Assembly (NCBI GenBank): GCA_002077045.2
Contig: KZ111140.1
Location: 2,519,732 to 2,583,731 of the forward strand
Direction: 5' to 3'
DNA: 64,000 nucleotides
Source of the DNA: Rachicladosporium sp. CCFEE 5018
Lineage: Eukaryota; Ascomycota; Dothideomycetes; Cladosporiales; Cladosporiaceae
Shown in pieces: positions 43,884-54,707 of this stretch. How positions within the stretch are numbered: position 1 is the stretch's first letter; every line of letters starts with the position of its first letter. The position numbers and the translations under genes are program-made. The notes under the pieces are model-generated. The model saw only the letters and a program-made list of their open reading frames with translations. It ran no database searches and was not told the DNA's origin.

Positions 43884-44289
43884 GTTGTTGGCTTGGATGG
43901 TGTCGAGTCCAGTGGATGTTTTGGATCTGCTGCGCGTGGGTTTCCGGATATCCTGCTCGTGTTGAGCGTATGTTAGCGGGATCTTGAAGCATTGTCCAGC
44001 TTTCTCTCTGCTCGACGGGGTCCACGGTATTTCCGGATCGTGGCTCGAGTCACGCAGTGGTCCCGATGGTGCTATGTGATCATATGAAGAACGTCTCCCA
44101 TCTTCAGGTCGAGTTCAACACCAGTTGTCCAGAAGGATGCTCTGGGGTTTCGTAGATCGTCTCTGTGTTTCATCTCGTCTTAACTCCAGTCTCTGCAGCA
44201 ATTACATGTGACATACAAATCGTAGCCACGTCAATATGACACCATCGTCGTAAGCACAGTTACGGGAGCGCGCCTGCACTACCTAGCCG
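43884..44289. other. Intergenic region between two co-directional genes
   Basis: 406 bases. Nothing recognised. Confidence 0.45.
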
Positions 44290-44729
44290 ATGACCCTCTT
44301 CAACGCCCTCATCCGAACCCATCACATCACCTCCCGCAAAAAGATCACCAAGCTCACTCAGGCCGCCAAATTACACGATGTCTTCGTGCTGCTACGCAGT
44401 AGCGGGCCACCCGGCATCATGTATGTCGAAGGACATGAGACCGGGGTGAGAGGCTGGGTGGAGGTTGTAGCTGTATGTGCTCGAACATCTCACGAAACCA
44501 AAATACATCTGACTCGGCAAATCAGAATCTACGCTACAAAGACTACCAGCTCGCCGCGCGGCCAGGTCTCGTCGTTCGCGAAGGGATCACTGCATACTCA
44601 CTAATCGCGGAGTCCGCCCTCGCCGAGATTGAGGCGGTCAAGGATTTCGGGGTGCAGATGCAGCGGCGAAAAGTGTACGAGTGGTGGCGAGCTGGCATGG
44701 GCTATGCTGGACACCCCGATCGCCTCTGA
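44290..44729 (+). CDS. Small Prp3_C/DUF1115-type domain protein
   Basis: Exons 44290-44472 and 44526-44729 with a 53 bp intron (GTATGT to ATCAG) encode 128 residues. The sequence ALIRTHHITSRKKITKLTQA, then LLRSSGPPGIMYVEG and GVRGWVEVVANLRYKDYQL, matches the Prp3 C-terminal (DUF1115) domain found in Prp3 and RWDD2 proteins. There the H-H and K-x-P-G-x-x-x-V-E-G-type positions are conserved. Nearly the whole protein is this one domain, without an RWD or Prp3 core, as in other small fungal members. The role is unknown; involvement in ubiquitin-like or RNA processes is speculation. It converges on PWP2 with 88 bases between stops. Confidence 0.7.
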
Positions 44730-44817
44730 TTCATAGATATCGCTGAGGACGTACGATATTCGCAATCAACAAGGTGTACTGCGAAAGTGGCCGGGTTACA
44801 TATATGTATATCGTCGA

Positions 44818-47570
44818 CTACTCCAGCCCTATCCATTCCGCCTCAGCACTGCCATCACTCATTTCCTCATCTTCATTGTGCCCACCAGCGCCACCATTCG
44901 CGTGCCCATTGGTCTCAGCATGGCCGTTACCAATAGCCTTGATCTGTACCTCAGCACCAGCTTTTGGTCGTGCGAGCAGAAACTCGACTGCCCTCTCATT
45001 CTTTTCAGCCATCCTCATGATCTCGCCTTGCAGTCTCCCGACAGCCGTTTGCACCAATCTCACGACTTCCGCGAATTCGCCTTGTCGCTCCTTCAGCACT
45101 CTGCCGTGAAGTCTGAGTAATGCCTCAATCCAGGTCAGATTGAGCTGGAAGTGCGGCGAAGTATCCGCCTCTACTGCCACTAATCGCAACAGTCGCTCGA
45201 GATACACGACTGGGACACCGCGGACCACGAGATCGATGTTCGTTACGGGTATTGAGATATAGACTTGTCGAAGCAGCTTTGGTGCCGAAAGTCGGAACGC
45301 CATGATGAGTGCTTGCAGCCATTTGCCTTGCTGGAGTGTCTTCAGTGTGGAAGCCGGCGTAATATCGACATCGAGATCAAACGGGTCGAACGTTACCGCG
45401 CTGTCGAGCGAGTAGATCAGCAGACCTTCCGTGCTCGCTGCGCAGAATGCTCGGCCAGTGGACGAAAACGCCACACTTGGTACGCGGACTTCTGGTGCGG
45501 CTTTGCGGGTGCCGGCATCGCCTCGCTTCGAGCCAGGCAAAGTGGTGTCCATTCGGTCTTCGAGGTCTGACGCCTCGCCTGACTGGTCGAACAGAGCTTG
45601 AGGTCCAGCCTCCGTAAGGAGCTTGGAGTTCAGGAACTCTTGTGTGCCGTCGAGGGAGAGGTTGATAGATACTGTGAATTTGCGCAGTAGCACGCCGGTC
45701 TCGACGGCGTAGAGGCAGATGTACTTGCTGTTGCCGCTCGCGAGAAGGACTGCGCCATCTGCGGAGTAGGCGATAGTGTTGAAGGACTTTGTGCCAGCTA
45801 CGTTCGCTGCCAGGCGCCGATCTGTTGCTTTGCGCCCGCCTGATGCGTCTCGCCGACCGTCAAGACCGGACTCTTGAGAGCCGGAAGACAATGACCAGAA
45901 CGTCAGCTGGCCGTCAAGGGTAGAGACAGCGATCTGTTTGCTGTCCGGCCGAACTACTACCGCAAGAACATCTGCTTTTAGCTGCAATGGCTCTGACGTC
46001 TGTGTGCGCTGGAATATTGACCACAAGCGTACAGTACGATCCCATGACCCAGAGATCAGTGTACCGCCGTTGGGCGCAAATGAGAGACTCGAGATGGGTC
46101 CTTCATGTCCGGACAGAGCGTCAAGCAGTTGACCGGTTTGCACTGACCAGATGTGTACATCGAAGTCGTCCAAACTGCCCGCAGCGACCACTTCGCCACT
46201 CGGATCGACAGCTATCGAGCTAAAGCTAAGTCGCTTCGGTGCAGTGAATGTACGGAAGCATCGGTAGCGTATCAAATCGAATGCACGAACACTGCCGTCA
46301 AGCGAGGCAGTGAACAGTACATTTCCTCGTCGAGCAAACTCACATGCTGTGACGCCGGAGGTGTGCTCCGTGAAGGTCACTACGCAGAATCCCGATGCTG
46401 CATCCCAGACTTTGATCTTGCCGTCGTCTGCGCATGTGATGATTCGATCGCCAGACGGGGAGTATATTAATGCGTTCAAGTTGTCGAAGTGGCCCTGCTG
46501 CTTAAGGATGTAGCTTTCGCTCTGCCACTCCCACACCAGTAGCTGACCTTGAGCAGAAGAGCCGAATGCCAGCCACTCGCCAGACTTGTTGACCGAGACT
46601 GTGTCGATGGTAGATGATGAGATCGACAGCTTGTGTATCTCGCTGAAGCTTGGCAGCTCATGCAGCATGAAGATCCCGTTGCTGAACCCAGTCACCAATA
46701 ATTTTGATGAGGCATGGAATGCTGCGGTTGTGAGATGTGCGTGGTCCTGGAAGAAGTAGTGCCGCTCGTCGATCCGCCACCGCTCGTCATCCGCGGTCAA
46801 GGCATCTGGATCTACATCTGGAGGTGGTAGATATCTCCATTGAAACAGCGCACCGTCCTTCGATATTGTGTAGATAGTCTCCTGGTCATATGAGAACCAT
46901 GCAGCATGTACGGCTGTACGATGTCCAGCCAAGACCGTAGGCGTGAAACCCTCCTCCGGATCCAGACTCCATATTCGCGCTGTCAAGTCTTTGCTAGCAG
47001 ACAGGAAAAACCGTCCATCACTGCTCCATTCAATGTTTTGTACCGTGTCGTGATGTCCAACGTATGTCCTGTATCTCACAAAAGGTGCGAATTCCAGACC
47101 GCCACCTTCCTCGTCTCCCTCTGTTGAGCCTGGCGTCGACGGTGTCTTCCACACCTCGATCTTTCGACCCAGTGCTACAGCAAAGAACCTTCCATTTGGC
47201 GAGAACACAAGAGCTGAGACCGTACCTGTCAGCGAGAAATGGTATAGCACTACTCTTCTCGTGAAGTGGCTGAGTATGGCATGTCCTTGCTCGTCTACAG
47301 TTAAGAGTAGCTGCCCTTGTGGATGGAGGGCTATCCGGGCGATGTTCGTCCGGTGTGCGAAGGGCAGAGTATGCGATTCGTTGTTCACGAGGTCGAAGAC
47401 GGTCACGCGATTACCCACTGGGGAAAGCAGAGTATTGCCGTCCTCTGTGTAGACGAGGTTGCCTTTGCGATAGACTGTGCCAAGGAGATTGGAGAACTGG
47501 GAATGGACTTAGCTGGGAAAAGGTAGTAATGCTTCATTTCGAGACTGCCTACGTTAAAGTCTGTCTTCAT
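44818..47570 (-). CDS. PWP2: Periodic tryptophan protein 2 (Pwp2/Utp1), U3 snoRNP processome subunit
   Basis: UtpB subcomplex protein needed for early 18S rRNA processing in the nucleolus. A tiny exon 1 (47570-47553, MKTDFN) is followed by a 56 bp intron (47552-47497). Exon 2 (47496-44818) begins FSNLLGTVYRKGNLVYTEDG, matching the Pwp2 N-terminus. Total length is 898 residues. Two WD40 propellers are visible through repeats such as VGHHDTVQNIEWSSDGRFFL, EHTSGVTACEFARRGNVLFT and GHEGPISSLSFAPNGGTLIS. The C-terminal Utp12-type domain has QGKWLQALIMAFRLSAPKLL and AVEADTSPHFQLNLTWIEAL. The tail is acidic and Asn/Gly/His-rich. The intron just after six codons is supported by the fit of both sides to the family. 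Confidence 0.95.
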
Positions 47571-47889
47571 GTTGAAGACCAAGGAGAACGCCGTACGCCG
47601 TGGAAGAGAATACTGCTGTACCTCAAATGCTCGATGTCCATCAAGTCGATGCTAGAACTTTTTGTGAAGCTGCCTCGGAGTTCGGAGCCCATGCACCCCA
47701 CAAACCTTGGATGATCTTGCCGCAGAGCCTTACTAACCGCGTTGGGTGTCAGGGAAAGGAGAAGCCGTTTCCCACATGCTTGTCGCGATTGCTACACACG
47801 ACCGCACTGCAGGTACTTTCCCACAGCACCGCAACTTGCACAGCTCAGTGCAAAACATTTAAAGCTCATCCACTGCACTGGTACGTTCC
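47571..47889. promoter_or_regulatory. Divergent PWP2 / CDC12 promoter region
   Basis: 319 bases between divergent start codons. I see no clear known element. Confidence 0.45.
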
Positions 47890-49399
47890 ATGCCTTGGAG
47901 CACCCACTCGCCCGGCACCGTCAAACGCTTCGTCTCCAGTCCAGTCAAGCGCATGGAGCAACTAATTGCTCAGCATGCTGAAGGGCAGAAGCCCGAGATC
48001 ACCGCTGACGATGACTTAGCGCTGCAAGCAACGAACAACCGGTTGTCCAAGCAAGGCCGCATCAGACTCGATCCAACGCCGACACCACAGCCTACCACGA
48101 TGGCGGAGCATTTGTCGCCGATTGGTATTGCCAATGTAAGTTCGGCAGTCAATGGCGCAAAGAAGTGCACATGCTCACAGTCATAAGCTCCCCAATCAAC
48201 GCCACAAGATCGTAGCGAAGCGCGGTGCTGCGTTCACCATCATTCTAGCAGGCGAGTCTGGACTGGGCAAGACTACCTTCATCAACACCCTCTTCTCGAC
48301 CACCATCAAGAACTACGCCGACCACCGCCGCCGTCATCAGAAGCAGATCGATAAGACTGTGGAGATTGAGATCACCAAGGCTGAGCTGGAGGAGAAGTTC
48401 TTCAAGGGCGGGTGACCAAGGGAACAAACAGCGGTAAACATTGCTGACAACATCGATAGTCCGCCTGACCGTCATCGATACACCCGGCTTCGGCGACTAC
48501 GTCAACAACCGCGACTCCTGGCAACCCATCATCGAGTTCTTGGACGATCAGCATGAGAGTTACATGCTCCAGGAGCAACAGCCGCGCCGTGTGGAGAAGA
48601 TCGACTTGCGTGTGCATGCTTGCCTGTACTTCATTCGCCCGACCGGCCACACACTAAAGCCTCTCGACATTGAAGTGATGAAGCGCCTGTGTTCGCGAGT
48701 CAACCTCATCCCTGTCATTGCCAAAGCCGACACCCTTAGCCCTGCAGACTTGCTCAAGTTCAAGAGTCGCGTACGTCCGCCTGTGCGCCTCCGCGGCGAC
48801 GAAATTACTGACCAGCATCACAGATCCGCGCCGTGATCGAAGCCCAAGGCATCAAGATCTACACCCCTCCTCTTGAGGAAGACGATGAGCCAGGCCTCCA
48901 ACACGCCCGCTCCCTGATCCAAGCCATGCCCTTCTCCGTCATCGGCAGCGAGCGCGACGTCTCCACCCCCGACGGCCGCACAGTCAAAGGCCGCCAATAC
49001 GCCTGGGGCGTAGCCGAAGTCGAGAACGAAGACCACTGCGACTTTAAGAAGCTCCGCGCTATCTTGATCCGCACGCACATGCTCGACCTGATCCACACGA
49101 CCGAGGAGAATCACTACGAGGCTTACCGCGCGCAGCAGATGGAGACGCGCAAGTTCGGTGAGGCGAGACCGAGAAAGCTGGATAATCCGAAGTTCAAGGA
49201 GGAGGAGGAGATGTTGAGAAGACGGTTCACCGAGCAGGTCAAAGTAGAGGAGGGAAGGTTTAGGCAGTGGGAGCAGAAGCTTATCAGTGAGCGGGATCGG
49301 TTGAACAAGGACTTGGAGGTCAGTCATTCGGTGATCAAGCAGCTGGAGCAGGAAGTCGAGGGACTGCAGGGGAGCATGAGCAGGACTGGGCGTCGCTAA
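47890..49399 (+). CDS. CDC12: Septin Cdc12 (AspC type)
   Basis: Septin GTPase that assembles into heteromeric filaments at septa and branch sites. Four exons: 47890-48135, 48188-48407, 48460-48770 and 48824-49399 (introns of 52, 52 and 53 bp), giving 450 residues. IGIAN/LPNQRHKIVAKRGAAF joins exons 1 and 2. The GTPase core has G1 GESGLGKTT, G3 VIDTPGFGD and G4 AKAD. NRDSWQPIIEFLDDQHESYM and the septin unique element with GRQYAWGVAEVENEDHCDF follow. The C-terminal coiled coil (FRQWEQKLISERDRLNKDLE) matches Cdc12 rather than Cdc3, Cdc10 or Cdc11. The second intron must start after AAGG to keep VRLTVIDTPGFG in frame; this makes its donor GC, while the nearby GT would shift the frame. An alternative start is the ATG at 47953. 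Confidence 0.93.
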
Positions 49400-49886
49400 G
49401 TCTTGCGATGGGAGCTGCCTACTTGAGACAGGAGAACGCACCACTGCGAGACGTGAGCGAGTGTTGGCGAGCAGGAGCACAGGCGGGCAGATAAGATACC
49501 ATGGTTTGTTTCTATCAACTTGCTTCATAGGTGTCGAGCGAAGCGAAAAGTTGCTGGGTCTGTAATACTCTAGGGCTGGCAGCTAGTGTAATGGATCTTT
49601 CGATAGTGTTCATCACTCTTGTCGACATGTTGTCCACCAAGTCGTCGCTATGAGCTGGTGGGACTTGTTACTCCAGTACGCGGCAAGTGAGCGCTGGTCA
49701 GCGTCGTTCCTTTCCCTCTGTCGCGCAAGACCGAGCATTCTCACTGAATCCGCTCCTCTGCTTCCACTAACAACCTTTTAGCGCCGGATGCGACCGTGCC
49801 AATCGCGAACAGTCTCACTAAACATGTACACTCTCGAGAGTCATTGCTACACCCACGTACCACCACCCAATGACGCTCTCCGCACC
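49400..49886. other. Intergenic region upstream of the WDR83-like gene
   Basis: 487 bases. The last 99 are in frame with the following gene from an ATG at 49788, but lack homology-like features. Nothing else recognised. Confidence 0.4.
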
Positions 49887-50849
49887 ATGACAACCCCTTC
49901 CTGGGCTTCCACGCCCATCTACCTCCCTCCACTCCCCTCCGCCGCCCCCTTAAATGCCCTCACCTTCTCCTCAGGCATAGGCTCCTACATCCTCACCGGC
50001 TCGTCAGACCGCTCAATCACCCTATACAACCCAGCGAAAAAGCTAAAGTTGCAGTCCTACGCCGCGCACGCCCACCCTGTACTCTCCCTAGCCATCTCAA
50101 CAGACAACAGCCAGTTCGTGAGTGGAGGTGGGGATAAGACAGTCTTCGTCTGGGACGTTGCTACTGCGAAGACTGTGCGGAGATTTGTAGGACATAGTGG
50201 ACGCGTTGAGGGTGTTGCGTGGGGTGGGGAGGGGGATAGTGTGGTTGTTAGTGGGAGTTGGGATGGGGGTGTTAGGGTTTGGGATTTGAGGAGCCGAGGG
50301 GAACGGGCTGTGGGGATCTTTGGCGAGGCGGGGGATGCGGTCAGCTGTGTAGATGTTAGGGGCGGGGTGATTTTGGCGGGCAGTGTGGATGGACGGGTGA
50401 GGGAGTATGATTTGAGGAGGGGGGTGTGCGAGGAGGATTGTATTGGGGAGGGGGTTACGAGTGTGGTTAGTAGTGGGGATGGAGAGAGTTATTTGGTCGG
50501 CACGCTGGATTCGAAGCTGCGACTCATGGATCGGAAGACGGGAAAGTGTTTGCAGACGTTCGAGGACGAGGGAATGGTGTGTGATAATTATCGCATACGG
50601 TCTACACTGGCCATGGGCGATTCGCTGGCTGTGAGCGGCAGCGAGAACGGGCAAGTACTTTGCTGGGACGTACTGACAGGCGAGCTACGGTACCGCCTAT
50701 GGCATGGCCAGGACGGATCCCAGGCTAAGTCTAATGCGACCACGACAAAGCACGACGTCGTCTCTGCTGTTGCGTGGAATCCAGCGAGAAAGCAGTTGGC
50801 GAGTGCTGGCGGCGACGGTGGAGTCACGATCTGGAACATGGAGACCTGA
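49887..50849 (+). CDS. WD40 protein of the WDR83/MORG1 type
   Basis: WDR83/MORG1 is a seven-bladed WD40 scaffold linked in animals to MAPK signalling and the spliceosome. Single exon of 320 residues from the ATG giving MTTPSWASTPIYLPPLP; an in-frame ATG at 49788 would add 33 residues not expected in the family. Blades are visible as LNALTFSSGIGSYILTGSSD, HAHPVLSLAISTDNSQFVSG, GHSGRVEGVAWGGEGDSVVV and VVSAVAWNPARKQLASAGGD. GGGDKTVFVWDVATAKTVRR, GSWDGGVRVWDLRSRGER and SENGQVLCWDVLTGEL are the WD-type strand ends. The middle of the gene is strikingly G-rich compared with its start. The subfamily assignment rests on overall order and length. Confidence 0.82.
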   Translation: MTTPSWASTPIYLPPLPSAAPLNALTFSSGIGSYILTGSSDRSITLYNPAKKLKLQSYAAHAHPVLSLAISTDNSQFVSGGGDKTVFVWDVATAKTVRRFVGHSGRVEGVAWGGEGDSVVVSGSWDGGVRVWDLRSRGERAVGIFGEAGDAVSCVDVRGGVILAGSVDGRVREYDLRRGVCEEDCIGEGVTSVVSSGDGESYLVGTLDSKLRLMDRKTGKCLQTFEDEGMVCDNYRIRSTLAMGDSLAVSGSENGQVLCWDVLTGELRYRLWHGQDGSQAKSNATTTKHDVVSAVAWNPARKQLASAGGDGGVTIWNMET

Positions 50850-51412
50850 GCGACCAATGCGGCAGCAGTCATTGGTAGGTGATGCCACGTGACTGAGCTC
50901 ATTAAGGTTGCGCACTGTCGTCGAAGATGTTGACGAAATTCCACCTCCTCCTCGGATCCTGCTGCAGCAGTCGAGGCTAATTTACACCTGGCTGGGATAG
51001 CGGAACGCTGCTTCACGAACTCGAGAGTCTCAGCGGATTGCCCGTTCCGGAGGGACTACAGAGCGTTGACTCCGTGCGAGCTGCACGCGAGGTTCGCTTC
51101 GTCGGTAATGAGGACGGCTGCGTGGGTGGTTGTGAAGTTGAGGATGCCACCGAGAGACAAACCAATCGAGTGTCCTCGAGTGCTAGGCGTCAAAGGTAGG
51201 TCAGCGTATGGTGCTCTTGCTGGTTCATCAACAGTCCCCTCTTCTCTATTGTTCCGCTCAGATGTCTACTCTCATACTTCGCAATTCAGGAGCACAGCAC
51301 AAGTCACTCGGTCCACTCTACTCAAACCGCCTTGACAACACACATCACCACAGGACTACCGTCTCACTACAGACTCTTCACTTGGTTCAGACCGGACGCT
51401 TACCACATCACC
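50850..51412. other. Intergenic region upstream of the interrupted acidic-tail gene
   Basis: 563 bases; short frames only. Nothing recognised. Confidence 0.4.
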
Positions 51413-52432
51413 ATGGCACCTATCACTACCAAGATCAGCGGCGGCACATCATTCACAGATCGCCGTCCCGCTGCCAAAATCTTCAAGCTGCATTCACACA
51501 TCCGCCACGCGCACCGCGCACCTAACAAACAAGAGCACAATCGACTCGTAGCGGCTCTCCTCGCAACCACACCAGAGCACATCTCCACAACACAGTAATG
51601 GAACACGTACCTAGCGTCTCACCTCCACACGAAGGCACTAAAGACGTGCGCCCACCAGACCTCGACCTTCGGAGCCGAGTTCACGGTCTCGAGATGGTGG
51701 GACCGCACCCATAGCTTACGGACCGAGGGGCTGCTGGCAGAAGCAAGTGTGAGTTCTGTCCCGAGCATGCAGCTATTGGTCAGACGATGCACGAAGATAC
51801 ACATTCGACTCATCTTGGCCGGTCTGAAGCCTCTCAATCGATTTCATGAGGGTAAGGATATCGCTCGGATTGAGGAGACTGTGAGAATGGCGCTACGTCC
51901 AGTCGAGCAACTCGTACAACAATGTCGTCGAGTTGAGGAGGTGACTGTTGAAGTTGATGGGGGAGATGGAGTGACGACTAGTATTGCTGCTGAGATGCTC
52001 AGGGACTTGTGGGCATATGAGGATCCAAGGATTACTGTCGCGCGAATCAGAAGGTCTGAGATTCCACCGGTCTGTGCGGGACACTTTGGGCGCAGGGTAC
52101 GACGGACTGATGGAGAGGGACCTGTGCACCGTGGGCTGCAGGTCAGGGAGCGGGGCGAGACGGAGTCTGAGAAGAGGATTCGGAAGTGGCTTGGTGAGGT
52201 TGAGCATAAAGTAGTGGTGATCGAGGATGATGATGAGGATGAGGCTGAGGTGAAGATGGAGGATGTTGAGGAATCTGATGAGGAGGTCGATGATGATGAG
52301 GAGGAGAATGAGGAGGAAGGGTACGAGGAGGAGGAGTATGAGGGGCAGGAGAAGTGGGAGGAGCCGCGACCTGGGATGATGAACAGTGGCGTCTACTATG
52401 TGGGGAAGGGCGGGGAGCTGATGGTCATGTGA
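51413..52432 (+). pseudogene. Orphan reading frame with acidic tail, interrupted by an in-frame TAA
   Basis: From the well-placed ATG at 51413 (caccATGg context) a frame runs MAPITTKISGGTSFTDRRP to HISTTQ, then stops at TAA (51596-51598). The same frame continues without another stop to 52432, reading WNTYLASHLHTKALKTCAHQ, then FGAEFTVSRWWDRTHSLRTE and LILAGLKPLNRFHEGKDIAR. It ends in a strongly acidic low-complexity tail (about 52225-52360). The composition is coding-like on both sides of the stop. I could not find an intron that removes the TAA and keeps the frame. It may be a recent nonsense allele, a sequencing error, or two separate products. The region upstream of the acidic tail recalls F-box-associated fungal proteins but no domain is identifiable. 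Confidence 0.5.
52225..52360 (+). repeat. Low-complexity GAT/GAG-rich tract coding Asp/Glu
   Basis: Irregular GAT, GAG and GAA codon repetition encodes an acidic tail (VEESDEEVDDDEEENEEEGY). It is not a perfect tandem array. Confidence 0.7.
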
Positions 52433-52880
52433 GACCTCGAGATCAGACAGATGACACTCTACCGTTGATAGCCTCAAGAAGGCTGTATACTCCTACTCCT
52501 CTCACGGTTACTGAACTCACCCTAGAATCAAGCCTTTTGGCTGAGCATATCTTGACTCTCAGCCCCACGCGGGGTGAGGTGTCCCTGCATTCCATTGACA
52601 CCCCTTCCCCTGCCACTGCATTCATTACCCGGTTCTGTTACACTGCATTGTCCAGCTATACTGCCGTGATCTGCGCCCTCGCTATTGAACGTGGCGCTGC
52701 TGTATGTCACCGCAGTGCTCGTGCGCGTACACATGTCCGACTCACCACCACGCGCTTGACAATCACCTCTCATATCAAGCTCCCATGGACGGCGAGCTTC
52801 TTGTCACTCCACCACGATAGGATCTCACCCCCCTTCTCTTCTCACCAAATCCTCTTCTACGCTCTCTAGCATCGCCCACG
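52433..52880. other. Intergenic region upstream of the F-box gene
   Basis: 448 bases, pyrimidine-rich in the last 150, as is common before fungal start codons. No gene recognised. Confidence 0.45.
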
Positions 52881-54707
52881 ATGGGTCTCCTCAAGCACTT
52901 CCGCTCCAAGTCCCACCTCCGCGACGCAGGTCCCAAATCCCCCGACCGAGCAATCCCCTATATGCCCGCACGCTACGGCCGAGACTTCACAACGCGCCTC
53001 CCCGACACAATACTCGAGCGCACCTTCTCATACGTCTGCCCTCACACCCTTGACGAGACCTACGAGCCCAGCGAGCGCTCGCAGATAGGCGATGGCTGCA
53101 TGCTCTGCGACTTGCGCGACCTGGCACACAGCGCGCAAGTCAGCAGGAAGTGGTACCGAGTCGCGCAGAAGCTGCTTTATACGAGCGTGCGGATCGATGC
53201 TGTGCATTACTGTGCGCTGGAGGAAGAGCTCGCGGAGCGGAGAAGGAAAGCAGCGAAACACTTTCGAAGTAAGTCGAGTGTTGAGGCTGGCGAAGTGCCG
53301 AATATTCGGCTTTCGTTACTGGCGAGGACAGTGAGGGAGAGTGCGACGCTGGCGTCGCAGGTGCTGTTCTTGAAGGTGCCGTATATGACGAGGGAGACTT
53401 CGAAGGGGGACCTGGCGCGAGCTGTGTCGGCGCTGCCGAACCTGAGATATGTGGACTTGCCTGAGGGTTTCTTCACGGGAGATCCGAGTTGCTATCCGCT
53501 GAGACAGGAGCTGCAGTCGCGATGTCCGGATATACGGAAGATGAGCTATCGGGCTGGGTCGGAGGAGGCGTTGGAGTTACTTGCGCAGAGGTATTGGCAG
53601 AATCTGGAGATGCTGGAAATCTCGAGTCTGGCTATCGAGCCGGTGACGCTGAGGATAGTGCTGGGATGCTTGCCTACGCTGCATGATCTAACTTTATCGG
53701 ATCTGGACTGGATAGATGACACGATCTTTCACTCGTCGCCTGGGCAGCTACCAGACTTCCCTCCGCTACAGACACTGAAGCTCGAGGACACACCTCGAAT
53801 CACAGCGGAAGGCATCAAGACATATCTTGAAGCGCCGCATTGCCGAGAGAATCTGTCTGCGCTCACGCTGTCGAGCACAGGCGTACTCGTGCAGGATATC
53901 CACACATTCCTCTGGAGCGCCAGTAGCTTGGCCGAGCTGTCCATCTCAGCAATAGCCCACAAGTCACTCGGCCTCGCCACAGCGGACCTACAACCACTCA
54001 CGAGCATAAGCCTGCACACTCTTCACTACGAGATCACCTCTAGCGAAGACGTTCACGGTCTGCAGAAGCCTGCGGAGTCCTACTATGCGTACCTGGCTAA
54101 CAGCCTGCACTCGAACTCTCTCCCTGGCCTCACAATACTCTACGTCCGCGACCCACAATTCCCTGAGCTCCTACTCCTGCCACCCAAGCCACCACTCCCG
54201 ACATCTCACACAGGCAATAGCTCACTCAACTCGAAGACTTCCACGCACTCGTCCGTCCGTGGCCCTCTTGCACCTCCCTCATCACAACACTTGGGCCCAC
54301 CTCAACAATCATCCTTCTCGCAGACGCTAGAGGTCTTTTCGAAAGGCCTCGACGAGACAGAATGGCTCTTCACCTCCATCACGCCCGCACCACCCTCTGC
54401 CAATCGTCGCGGTAGCGTCATTTCCGGCGGCCGACCTTTGTCAGCATACTCTGCTTCACGCGGTTTGGGGCCGCAATGGGCTCAGGGTGGCTTCGGAGGC
54501 GAGGCAAGGAAGAGTGTCATTGTAGGGAATGGGTTTGGCGGGTTCCTAGCTGTGCCTAGCGAGGAGGTACCCAGACCACTGAGTAGAGAGGGGAGATGGG
54601 GAAGTGGGGAGTCGGCTTGGTCGGGGTTGAAGCCGCCGCCTGTTATTGGCGGGGCGGAGGCGAAGGGACATGCGAGGAAGGGAAGTAAGCATGATTTATG
54701 GCGGTGA
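52881..54707 (+). CDS. F-box protein with LRR-like repeats
   Basis: Probable substrate adaptor of an SCF ubiquitin ligase. Single exon of 608 residues. It starts MGLLKHFRSKSHLRDAGPKS. The F-box spans about 38-100: RLPDTILERTFSYVCPHTLD, an inserted cysteine-containing loop (GDGCMLCDLRDLAHSAQVSR), then KWYRVAQKLLYTSVRI. Downstream are irregular leucine-rich repeats, for example LPNLRYVDLPEGFF, NLEMLEISSLAIEPVTLRIV, LPTLHDLTLSDLDWIDD and SSLAELSISAIAHKSLGLAT. The C-terminal 180 residues are disordered, rich in Ser, Pro and Gly. Similar single-exon F-box proteins are widespread in Pezizomycotina with no assigned substrate, as far as I know. The insertion inside the F-box appears to be part of the family rather than an intron. 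Confidence 0.82.
   Translation: MGLLKHFRSKSHLRDAGPKSPDRAIPYMPARYGRDFTTRLPDTILERTFSYVCPHTLDETYEPSERSQIGDGCMLCDLRDLAHSAQVSRKWYRVAQKLLYTSVRIDAVHYCALEEELAERRRKAAKHFRSKSSVEAGEVPNIRLSLLARTVRESATLASQVLFLKVPYMTRETSKGDLARAVSALPNLRYVDLPEGFFTGDPSCYPLRQELQSRCPDIRKMSYRAGSEEALELLAQRYWQNLEMLEISSLAIEPVTLRIVLGCLPTLHDLTLSDLDWIDDTIFHSSPGQLPDFPPLQTLKLEDTPRITAEGIKTYLEAPHCRENLSALTLSSTGVLVQDIHTFLWSASSLAELSISAIAHKSLGLATADLQPLTSISLHTLHYEITSSEDVHGLQKPAESYYAYLANSLHSNSLPGLTILYVRDPQFPELLLLPPKPPLPTSHTGNSSLNSKTSTHSSVRGPLAPPSSQHLGPPQQSSFSQTLEVFSKGLDETEWLFTSITPAPPSANRRGSVISGGRPLSAYSASRGLGPQWAQGGFGGEARKSVIVGNGFGGFLAVPSEEVPRPLSREGRWGSGESAWSGLKPPPVIGGAEAKGHARKGSKHDLWR

Noticed and set aside
48818..49528. 236-codon minus-strand frame opposite the septin 3' exon
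   Set aside because: A shadow of the CDC12 coiled-coil codons; low-complexity Leu-rich reading, no motif.
51066..51335. 89-codon frame upstream of the interrupted gene as an additional exon
   Set aside because: No splice signals connect it to the MAPITTKIS frame and its composition is not coding-like.
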